64,000 bases of DNA, from positions 1-64,000 of the forward strand of contig NZ_JASISZ010000047.1 of assembly GCF_030063355.1 (NCBI RefSeq), in the 5' to 3' direction. The notes beneath the pieces are model-generated. The model was not told the DNA's origin. It saw only the letters and a list, made by a program, of their open reading frames with translations, and did no database searches. This document shows, in pieces, positions 34,252-41,534 of this stretch. A program made the position numbers and the translations under genes. Origin of the DNA: Streptomyces sp. PH10-H1. Its GTDB lineage: Bacteria; Actinomycetota; Actinomycetes; Streptomycetales; Streptomycetaceae. Each line of letters opens with the position of its first letter. Position 1 is the first letter of the stretch.

Positions 34252-36087
34252 TCAGTCGAGGGGAACCTCGGCGCGCCAGTCCACGTCCTCTTTCCACTCG
34301 GGCTGGTCGGACTTGTGCAGCAGGAACCCGCCGAGCGCGAGCACGTCGATGTCGGTCCGCATGAAGCAGGTGTATGCCTCGTGCGGCGTGTTCACGATCG
34401 GCTCGCCGCGGACGTTGAACGACGTGTTCACCACGACGCTGCTGCCGGTCTCCCGCTTGAGCGCCGTGAGCAGCCGGTGATAGCCGGGGTTGTCCCGCGG
34501 CCCGACGGTTTGCACGCGCGCGGAGCAGTCCACGTGCGTGACCGCCGGGATCACCGACCGGGCCACCTTGAGCAGGTCGATGCCGGTCAGGCCGGAATCC
34601 GTCTCGACGGCGAGCCGGGCCGCCTCGGCGACCGGCGCGACCACGAGCATGTACGGGCTGTCCTGCGGAAGGTCGAAGAAGTCCTTGGCGTCCTCGGACA
34701 GCACGGACGGCGCGAACGGCCGGAACGACTCCCGGAACTTGATCTTCAGATTCATGACCGACTGGGTCCGCGGATCGCGGGCGTCACCCAGGATCGACCG
34801 CGAACCGAGCGCCCGTGGGCCGAACTCCATCCGGCCCTGGAACCAGCCCACGACCATCCCCGCGGCGATCGACTTCGCGACCTCGGCAGTCAGCTCCGCC
34901 TGCCCGAGGCGGCGGTGCGGGATGCTGGCGGCGGTCAGGTAGGCCTCGATCATGTCGTCGTCGTACTCCGGTCCGAGCAGCGACCCGGACATCGCGTCGT
35001 GTCCGGTCCCGACATGGGCCCGCCCGGCGCCCCGATCCATCGCGACCGCGAGCGCCGCGCCCAGCGCGCCGCCGGCGTCGCCGGCCGCCGGCTGGACCCA
35101 GACCTCGTCGAACAGTTCGCCGGCGACGATCTTTCCGTTCGCCACGCAGTTCAGGGCTACGCCACCGGCCAGGCACAGCCGTGACTCGCCGGTCAGCTCG
35201 CGTGCCGTCCGCGCGAGCTTGAGGACGACCTCCTCGGTGACCAGCTGCACGGAAGCGGCCAGGTCGAATTCCCGCTGGGTCAGCTCGCCCTCGGGTTCGC
35301 GGCGCGGACCGCCGAACAGCTGCTCGAATCCGCGACCGGTCATCACCTGACCGCGCAGGAACTCGAAGTAGCGCATGTTCAGGCGGAACGACCCGTCCGG
35401 CTTGACGTCGATCAGCCGCTCGTGGATCAGGTCGGCGTACCGAGGTTCGCCGTAGGGCGCCAGGCCCATCAGCTTGTACTCGCCGGAGTCCACCTTGAAT
35501 CCGCAGAAGTAGGTGAAGGCCGAGTAGAGCAGGCCGAGCGAGTGCGGGAAGCGGATCTCGGCCATCGGCTTCAACCGGGTGCCCTGCCCGTGCCAGATCG
35601 AGGTGGTCGCCCACTCGCCGACACCGTCGATGCACAGCACGGCGGCCGACTCGTACGGGCCGGCGAAGAACGCCGACGCGGCGTGCGACTCGTGGTGCCG
35701 CCGACAAATGATCTCCGGTACGCGTCCGCGGTCCAGACCTTCGAGCTCGCGACGGACCACGTCGGCGACCCGCCGCTTCGACGACCACCAGTCGGGCAGG
35801 GTGTCGCGGAACGAGGCGAGCCCGAACGGGACCGCGCCGAGATAAGTCGCCAGGACGCGGCGGAACTTGAGCGCCGGGTCCTCGTAGTAGGCGATCGCCG
35901 ACACGTCCGCGAGCGTGGCGCCGACCTCGTCCAGGCAGTAGGCGACAGCGTTGGCGGGGAATGCGGAATCGTGGCGGCGGCGGGTGAAACGTTCCTCCTG
36001 AGCGGCCGCCACCGGGCGGCCGTCGGACACCAGCGCCGCGGCACTGTCGTGGTAGTAGGCGGAGATACCGAGAACCAGGTCAGACAT
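34252..36087 (-). CDS. NodU/CmcH-family O-carbamoyltransferase (first copy)
   Basis: 611 aa, full length. The N-terminal Kae1-like domain starts DLVLGISAYYHDSAAALVSD and contains RRHHESHAASAFFAGPY with the catalytic His. The C-terminal YrdC-like domain shows GWFQGRMEFGPRALGSRSIL, FRESFRPFAPSVL and VVNTSFNVRGEPIV. Enzymes of this family use carbamoyl phosphate and ATP to carbamoylate hydroxyl groups. The start overlaps the upstream diiron oxidase gene by 8 nt, and a 47-aa membrane peptide follows. A more divergent paralogue is at 43504-45180, implying two carbamoylations or subfunctionalised enzymes. Confidence 0.9.
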   Translation of the reverse strand: MSDLVLGISAYYHDSAAALVSDGRPVAAAQEERFTRRRHDSAFPANAVAYCLDEVGATLADVSAIAYYEDPALKFRRVLATYLGAVPFGLASFRDTLPDWWSSKRRVADVVRRELEGLDRGRVPEIICRRHHESHAASAFFAGPYESAAVLCIDGVGEWATTSIWHGQGTRLKPMAEIRFPHSLGLLYSAFTYFCGFKVDSGEYKLMGLAPYGEPRYADLIHERLIDVKPDGSFRLNMRYFEFLRGQVMTGRGFEQLFGGPRREPEGELTQREFDLAASVQLVTEEVVLKLARTARELTGESRLCLAGGVALNCVANGKIVAGELFDEVWVQPAAGDAGGALGAALAVAMDRGAGRAHVGTGHDAMSGSLLGPEYDDDMIEAYLTAASIPHRRLGQAELTAEVAKSIAAGMVVGWFQGRMEFGPRALGSRSILGDARDPRTQSVMNLKIKFRESFRPFAPSVLSEDAKDFFDLPQDSPYMLVVAPVAEAARLAVETDSGLTGIDLLKVARSVIPAVTHVDCSARVQTVGPRDNPGYHRLLTALKRETGSSVVVNTSFNVRGEPIVNTPHEAYTCFMRTDIDVLALGGFLLHKSDQPEWKEDVDWRAEVPLD

Positions 36088-38173
36088 GTGCGGAGGCCTC
36101 CACTCGGGCGCGACGGGCCGCGTTGCGGGCCCAGAATCCGGATGGGGGGTTCAGCGAGCGGTACCCGGCCCGGATCCGGTCCCACGCGTCCGTGCGAGCG
36201 GCCGGCGCCTGCTGCGCCAGATACCCGTCGACGGCGTCCGCCGCCCACGCGGAGTGCCCGGTCGCGACATTGTCGATGGTGTTGTGGACGTCGACGAACG
36301 CGGTGCTGAAGCCGTATCGCTTGAGCGCCTGCCGGGCGCGGCGGTAGCTGCCGCCGACCCCGGACAACTCCATGGCCAGGTTCAGGCCGAGGATCTCCGG
36401 TTCGAACGTGAGTGGAAACCGGCCGATCGCCAGCCAGTAGACCGGCAGTTCGAACGACCGGTCCCGGAGAGCGGGCCAGGCCGCGAACTCCGGCGACCGG
36501 GTCGGTGGCAGCTCGATGCCCATCTCCCGCAACACGGCGCGGTAGATCAGCGGATGGTTCAGCTCCGGCCTGCCGTTGCCCAGCTCGTCCCAATAGGTCT
36601 CGAACAGGAAGTGGCCGCGCTCGGCGGAGGCGAGCTGATAGTCGGTGTGCCCGGCCAGCCAGGCGCCGTCGATCAGGGTGAGCGGTGCCAGTTGCAGCGT
36701 CGAGTCGATCAGCGCGGCGCGCTCCGGCAGGGGATCGTCCGAGCCGTCCTGGAACTCGCTGTTGTGCAGGTCGTGCCGGTCGAGCAGCCACGGCCGCAGG
36801 CCGTCCGACGGCGGCTCGGCCGGCAGCGACTGGGCCGCCTGCTTCATGCCGTGGCGGGAGCGGGCCAGCCATCCCTCGACGTAGCGCAGCGCATACCGCC
36901 GGGTGGCCGGCGTGATCGTGCGCCGCAACAGCCGGGTGTACGCCTCCCGCAGACCGGCTGGAGCGGCGCCGTCGCCCGCAGTGTCCGGAGCCGGGCGGAA
37001 TGTGATGCTCCGCGGCTCCTGCGCGGCGGGCCGCAGCCGCGCTCGCTCGGCCGGATCGGCCGGCAGCGCATCGATCCACCGATTGATGACGTCCAGGTCG
37101 TCGTCGGGGAACACCCGGAACATCCGGCCGTTCTCCGATACCAGTTCGCCGGTGAGCCGGCTCGCCCCGGACCGGCCCGGCTGCACGAGGCGGCTGTCGG
37201 CGAGCGCGGCCAGGAACGGAGCCGGGTCGGTGCGCGCCTCGGCGAGCCACTGCTTCAGAGGCCGCCCGCGCATGACGAACCGGTCGTGATAGGCCGACGC
37301 CTCGCGGGCCCGGGAGCGTATCAGCTCGGCCATCTCGAAGGACGGGTCGCGAGCGGCGTCGAGCTCCCGGTACACCTCGTCGCTCCAGCGGCGCAGGGCC
37401 GCGAACGCCCAGGCGAAGCCGCGCTCGGTCGCCGTCGTACCGGCCGTGCCGGCCGCCGCGGTGAACGCGGCCGCGACGGCTTGTGCGTCGTCGACCGCCG
37501 GCGCGCGGCCCGGGTCCAGCGCGGCCCAGTCCGCCGCGTGCGGAAGCCGGGTCCGGACACCGGCGAGCGGGGGCAGCAGCCCGACGGCGCGCGAGAAGAG
37601 ATCAAGACCGATGATTTCGCCCTGGTACGTGTCCGGGCGCCGGCTCATCGTCAGCGCGAGAGCCGGCAGGTGGAAGGACGGGTCGGCGATCCGGCGGTCG
37701 TGCACCAGGCGGGCGGCCGGGCGTGCGTGCACGGCCACCCGGACGTGCCGCATCAGAGCGAGGTACGCGTCGCCCCGGGACGCGCCCGGGTGCCCGGCGC
37801 CGACATCGGCCGCGAACAGCGCGAGCGCCCGCATGGTGACCAGTTCCTCGGCGTTGCCCGGCTCGCTCATCCATTGCAGCCAGGCACCCGATAGCGAGGC
37901 CAGCGGCGCGCAGGCGAGCACCGCCCGGCGGACGAGCACGTCCGCACAGCCCTCCAGCTCCGCGGCGGCGAACAGCGCGGTGAAGCGTGCCCGTTCGGCG
38001 TCGGCCCAGGCGGCGGCCGCGGAGAGATCGCACCGCGGATCGCCGTCGTGGCCGGCACGGTCCAGCTCGCCGGTGATCGCGGACCGCAGGGTGTCGGGCA
38101 GCGGCGTGTCCTCCGACTCGCACGCCCGCGCGAACACCGTCCGGACCGGCAACGTCAGCGCATCGTCGTCCAT
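36080..38173 (-). CDS. double heme-oxygenase-like diiron oxidase (HDO), N-terminal copy degenerate
   Basis: 697 aa from ATG 38173, much longer than usual HDO enzymes of about 250-450 aa. The C-terminal half has the iron-containing redox enzyme pattern: LIDGAWLAG (501-508), FETYWDELGNGRPELNHPLI with Glu 524 and His 540, an EILGLNLAMELSG helix, and FVDVHNTIDNVATGH with His 630, Asp 634 and His 640. The N-terminal half repeats the framework, with SLSGAWLQW (94-102) and TYQGEIIGLDLFSRAVG (182-198), but lacks the matching ligands. HDOs such as SznF, RohS, UndA and HrmI oxidise amines or acids. Here oxidation of an amine to hydroxylamine, nitro or a cleaved product is possible; the substrate is unknown. 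Coupled to the carbamoyltransferase gene. Confidence 0.75.
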   Translation of the reverse strand: MDDDALTLPVRTVFARACESEDTPLPDTLRSAITGELDRAGHDGDPRCDLSAAAAWADAERARFTALFAAAELEGCADVLVRRAVLACAPLASLSGAWLQWMSEPGNAEELVTMRALALFAADVGAGHPGASRGDAYLALMRHVRVAVHARPAARLVHDRRIADPSFHLPALALTMSRRPDTYQGEIIGLDLFSRAVGLLPPLAGVRTRLPHAADWAALDPGRAPAVDDAQAVAAAFTAAAGTAGTTATERGFAWAFAALRRWSDEVYRELDAARDPSFEMAELIRSRAREASAYHDRFVMRGRPLKQWLAEARTDPAPFLAALADSRLVQPGRSGASRLTGELVSENGRMFRVFPDDDLDVINRWIDALPADPAERARLRPAAQEPRSITFRPAPDTAGDGAAPAGLREAYTRLLRRTITPATRRYALRYVEGWLARSRHGMKQAAQSLPAEPPSDGLRPWLLDRHDLHNSEFQDGSDDPLPERAALIDSTLQLAPLTLIDGAWLAGHTDYQLASAERGHFLFETYWDELGNGRPELNHPLIYRAVLREMGIELPPTRSPEFAAWPALRDRSFELPVYWLAIGRFPLTFEPEILGLNLAMELSGVGGSYRRARQALKRYGFSTAFVDVHNTIDNVATGHSAWAADAVDGYLAQQAPAARTDAWDRIRAGYRSLNPPSGFWARNAARRARVEASAHV

Positions 38174-38180
38174 CGCCTGA

Positions 38181-38270
38181 TCAGAACATCGGGTAGATGG
38201 AGGCATCGCCCTTGGCCTTCTTCTTGCGGCGGCCGAACAGCCTGGCCAACACCGTACGCAGGAACGACAC
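38181..38270 (-). CDS. 29-aa basic peptide in the carbamoyltransferase/HDO operon
   Basis: GTG 38270 has GAGGTG about 8 nt upstream. The product begins VSFLRTVLARLFGRRKKKAK and ends GDASIYPMF. A short amphipathic helix, a Lys/Arg cluster and the Ile-Tyr-x-x-Phe end recall the C-termini of tiny DUF5989-type proteins found next to SxtJ and NodU-like genes. It fits exactly between the SGNH gene and the HDO start (7-nt gap), which supports translation. Likely membrane-surface associated; function unknown. Confidence 0.5.
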   Translation of the reverse strand: MSFLRTVLARLFGRRKKKAKGDASIYPMF

Positions 38271-38311
38271 GGAGCAGTCACCTCAGTTCACTTCGGGTCG
38301 ACATTCGGACC

Positions 38312-39349
38312 TCACGTCAGCTCAAGGCTTTCGGCCAGCACCTGCGCGACGAGGTCATTGCCCTCGTCGGTGTAGTGACCGCGGTCGACGAAGAGCCAGT
38401 CCGACGGCTTCGCCACCGCGGCGAGCCGGGAGAGCGTGTCGACGAACGGGATGCCCTTGCGCGCGCAGGCCTCGCCGAGGGCCTCGGCATAGGCGGCGCC
38501 CGTCGCGAAGCTGCCGACGTCGCCGTAGCGCTCCTCCCAGGTCCCGTAGTCGGAGAACTTGTCGAACTCGTCGAAGAGCAGCTTCTCCTGCGGTGCCGGC
38601 GTCTCCCGCAGCCAGGTCGCGAGCGGCTGGAGGGCGAAACTCACCCGGGCGCCGGTCGCGGCGGCCATCACGAGCCAGCTGTCGAGGTTCCGCAGCGTGA
38701 CGTCGACTGCGGACTGGATCATGCCGGCCGTTGTCGGGCGGACCTCTGGCGGCGCGACGGTCTGCGCCGGTGGCCTCGGGCCGGCACGCCACCGCTTGGT
38801 CTTGGCCGGCTCGGCGTACCGTGCCCGCAGCTCCTGCATCTTCTCGAAGTACTCGTTGCAGAAGAAGAACGGCTCCTGGACGCCGACGTCCATCCCGGTC
38901 AGCTGTCCCATGACCAGCGTGTTGAAGCCGCTGATGATGACGATCTCGTCGATCGGGGGCAGCAGGTGCCGGTGGAGCATGAACAGCATCAACTCCTGCG
39001 TGGAGTTGAGGTACGGGGCGCCGAAGGTGAACCACGGCCTGCTCGGCGCGTGCTTCGACCAGAGCCGGGAGGCGATCGTGGCTCCGTCGTTCGTGGCGCC
39101 GTAACCCAGCGACACCGAACCACCCACGAGCAGCCGGACCGGCCCGTCGAGCCTGTCGCCGCCGACGGACCCCGGGCCGCTCGGACTGTGCGAGAGCCGG
39201 AATCCGAGCCGGTCGGTGTTGATGGCCGCCGATCGGAAGTTCGGTCTGTTGAAATACATCAGATAGGGGAGGTATCTCATCTCCCCGCGGTCCAGGAAAT
39301 CGAGATAGTCGGACAACTGAGGCGTCAACAGCTCAGTTTGCCGCACCAT
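38312..39349 (-). CDS. SGNH/GDSL-hydrolase-like protein
   Basis: 345 aa from ATG 39349, with a GGGGGG box about 8 nt upstream; an earlier in-frame ATG at 39373 is less likely. Blocks are LLVGGSVSLGYGATNDGATI (nucleophile Ser region), FGAPYLNSTQELMLF, VIISGFNTLVMG (block III-like, Asn) and FVDRGHYTDEGNDLVAQVL with the Asp/His pair expected near the C-terminus. Similar SGNH proteins accompany SxtJ/DUF5989/carbamoyltransferase cassettes. It may act as an acyl or carbamoyl esterase, or be a non-hydrolytic member. It heads the minus-strand operon ending with the 47-aa peptide. Confidence 0.7.
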   Translation of the reverse strand: MVRQTELLTPQLSDYLDFLDRGEMRYLPYLMYFNRPNFRSAAINTDRLGFRLSHSPSGPGSVGGDRLDGPVRLLVGGSVSLGYGATNDGATIASRLWSKHAPSRPWFTFGAPYLNSTQELMLFMLHRHLLPPIDEIVIISGFNTLVMGQLTGMDVGVQEPFFFCNEYFEKMQELRARYAEPAKTKRWRAGPRPPAQTVAPPEVRPTTAGMIQSAVDVTLRNLDSWLVMAAATGARVSFALQPLATWLRETPAPQEKLLFDEFDKFSDYGTWEERYGDVGSFATGAAYAEALGEACARKGIPFVDTLSRLAAVAKPSDWLFVDRGHYTDEGNDLVAQVLAESLELT

Positions 39350-39556
39350 AAGACGACCCCCCTTCGCCAGCATGTGGCCCTCTGGCCGGAATTCCTGAAG
39401 GACAACCTAATGCCGCGCCGGCGAGGTGGCGTGTCCCGTAAAAGGGCTGCGGGCACTGGCCGGATTCCGGGCCTCGAAGCCACCCGCCCGGCGTGCTAGC
39501 CTCGCCTCGATTCTGATGTGGGACGACCCGTCGTTCCGTCTGGCGCGGAGGCGCGA

Positions 39557-40051
39557 ATGACTGACAATGTGGCCAGGAACATCTCGCTGCGACCCCTGAC
39601 CGAGGACGACATCCCGGCGCTCTTCGAGATCCAGCTCGACGAGGCCGCCCAGCATCTTGCGGCCTTCACCGATGCCAAGACCGCCCGCGACGCCGACGCC
39701 TTCCGGCAGAAGTACCGGAAGATCCTGGCCGACGACGCGATTGTCAACCGGGTCATCGAGATCCACGGCGAGGTCGTCGGCAGCGTGGCCACCTTCCCGA
39801 TCGAGGGCGACACGGAGCTCACCTACTGGATCCGCAAGGACTGGTGGGGCCGGGGGGTGGCCACCGCGGCCGTCGCGGCGCTGCTCTACGAGATGACGGA
39901 GCGGCCGATCCACGCCCGGGTCGTGGAGGACAACCCCGGCTCCGTCCGGGTGCTGGAACGCAACGGGTTCGTGCGCATCGGCAGCGAGGACTCGTTCGCT
40001 CCCGGCCGCCAGGCCACCGTCACCGAGCTGATCTTCAAGCTGGCCGACTGA
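39557..40051 (+). CDS. GNAT-family N-acetyltransferase (RimJ/RimL type)
   Basis: 164 aa from ATG 39557, with GGAGG just upstream. ISLRPLTEDDIPALFEIQLD opens the fold, WIRKDWWGRGVATAAVAALL is the acetyl-CoA loop, and VVEDNPGSVRVLERNGF is the closing motif of RimJ/RimL-type acetyltransferases. Lies alone between two divergent cluster operons, with a hairpin after its stop. It might acetylate the product for self-protection or be a passenger; the sequence does not tell. Confidence 0.8.
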   Translation: MTDNVARNISLRPLTEDDIPALFEIQLDEAAQHLAAFTDAKTARDADAFRQKYRKILADDAIVNRVIEIHGEVVGSVATFPIEGDTELTYWIRKDWWGRGVATAAVAALLYEMTERPIHARVVEDNPGSVRVLERNGFVRIGSEDSFAPGRQATVTELIFKLAD

Positions 40052-40057
40052 CAACCG

Positions 40058-40087
40058 GGCCCGGCGCGCATCCGCGCGGACCGGGCC
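40058..40087 (+). terminator. hairpin after the GNAT gene
   Basis: GGCCCGG (40058-40064) and CCGGGCC (40081-40087) pair, with CGCGC/GCGCG complementarity inside. It begins 7 nt after the stop codon, the right place for an intrinsic-type terminator. Confidence 0.6.
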
Positions 40088-40538
40088 AGAACATCGACAT
40101 CTGAGCGCCGCATGGTCCGACGACCGCGCGGCGCGTCGCTGTGCCTGCACATATCTCCCTTTCCAAATGCCGATGGTGAGCAGTTGGACGCCGGGCTCGG
40201 CCTTGTGCCTCTTCGAACGTCCTCGCCGCGCATGCGAGCAGCGGATCGGGTCAAGACGGTTCCGCATCAGCCATTTCGGGCCGGTGCCGCGGCCTCGGTG
40301 CCCGCGCTGGGTGAGAGTGCCCCCTGCGGCGGACCTCGGTGACCGCTCGGCGACCAGGCCCTCCAGGCCCAGCAGCCGGTCGCATCGTTGACAGTTCCGG
40401 TCATGGCTAGCGTCGTCGCCGTATCCCGGGCTCCGTAACCCATGGCCTAATTCCCGACGCTTGCGCATGTGCGCCGGAGATCACTACTTCGCTGATTCGC
40501 CGGGCAGTTCTGCCACGCGTACGAAAGGTGCTGGTGAA
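40088..40538. other. 451-bp intergenic region ahead of the right-arm operon
   Basis: No gene supported. It should hold the promoter of the long operon starting at 40539. A consensus-like TTGACA occurs at 40388-40393, but a good -10 hexamer at normal spacing is not obvious (TAGCGT follows after only 14 nt). Confidence 0.5.
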
Positions 40539-41504
40539 ATGGTCGAGGCCAAGCCGCGACGGTTCTGGCGCAACAGCCCGGCGGACGCCATCCTGCTCAC
40601 AGTCACTCTGACCCAGTTCGCCGGCACGATCGCGCTGGCCGCGCTGACACCGGACGGGTTGTGGCCGCGGCTCGCCTCTGCGGCCCTGGTCACGGCCATG
40701 ATGACGTACTCGATCATCGTGGTCACGCACCTGTTCGTCCATCAGCCCTGGTTCACCGACAACCGCCTGAATGCCGTGCTGTCGGTGGTGAGTTCGGCGA
40801 ACATCGCGCAGTCGGTGCAGGGCTACCACCTGACCCACGTCCGCAACCATCACCGGTACAACAATGACCGCAAGCGCGACGGGACCACCGCCGACATCAC
40901 CTCCACCTACCGGTACAGCCGCGACGACGGGCACGCGCCGCTGTGGTGGTACCTGGTCTGCGGGCTGGCCTCCTCGGCCAAGGAGTGGGTGGTCACCTGG
41001 GCGATGCTGCGCCGGGGATGCGCGGTCGGCCCGCGGGAGACCACGCTGCTGGAGCTGGCCGCCCGCAACCCGGGCCGCCGCGTCGCAGAACTCAGGCAGG
41101 TCAGGTACGACCGGCTCACGTACCTCGCGTTCACGGTGCTGCTGGCCGTCCTGTCCTGGCAGTGGACTCTGCTGTGCTACCTGCCCTCGGTGGCGCTCGC
41201 GTTCACCTTGGTCAATGTCCAGAACTACTACCGGCACTTCGGCGCGGAGCCGGAGAGCCGGTACGCGAACTCGGTGAGCCACTACGGCCGGCTGTACAAC
41301 CTGGTGACCTTCAACGACGGCTACCACCAGGAGCACCACCTGCGTCCCACGACGCACTGGAGCCGGCTGCCCGAGGTCGCGGAGCAGTACCAAGAGCGGT
41401 TCGACGAAGCCGGTCGCGTGATCTCCCCGGTGCCGGCCCTGGTCGGCTTCCTGGACACGGGTCGCGTCGGCCAGCGCTCGCCAGCGACACCGCCCGCCGG
41501 ATGA
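40539..41504 (+). CDS. membrane fatty-acid-desaturase-superfamily enzyme (second copy)
   Basis: 321 aa from ATG 40539. Three His clusters are present among hydrophobic segments: VVTHLFVHQPW, HVRNHHRYN and HQEHHLRP, the diiron ligands of the superfamily. It differs substantially from the desaturase at 31814-32824, so this is not a recent duplication. It leads an operon with the N-hydroxylase, MbtH, carbamoyltransferase, amidinotransferase and exporter. That company suggests oxidation of an amino-acid or guanidino-bearing intermediate rather than a membrane lipid. The actual reaction is unknown. Confidence 0.75.
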   Translation: MVEAKPRRFWRNSPADAILLTVTLTQFAGTIALAALTPDGLWPRLASAALVTAMMTYSIIVVTHLFVHQPWFTDNRLNAVLSVVSSANIAQSVQGYHLTHVRNHHRYNNDRKRDGTTADITSTYRYSRDDGHAPLWWYLVCGLASSAKEWVVTWAMLRRGCAVGPRETTLLELAARNPGRRVAELRQVRYDRLTYLAFTVLLAVLSWQWTLLCYLPSVALAFTLVNVQNYYRHFGAEPESRYANSVSHYGRLYNLVTFNDGYHQEHHLRPTTHWSRLPEVAEQYQERFDEAGRVISPVPALVGFLDTGRVGQRSPATPPAG

Positions 41505-41534
41505 GCCGGTATTTCGTCGAGGAAGGAGGAGTAC

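Noticed and set aside
40388..40415. TTGACA at 40388-40393 as a firm sigma-70-type promoter
   Set aside because: No acceptable -10 hexamer at 16-19 nt spacing; kept only as a note in the intergenic entry.
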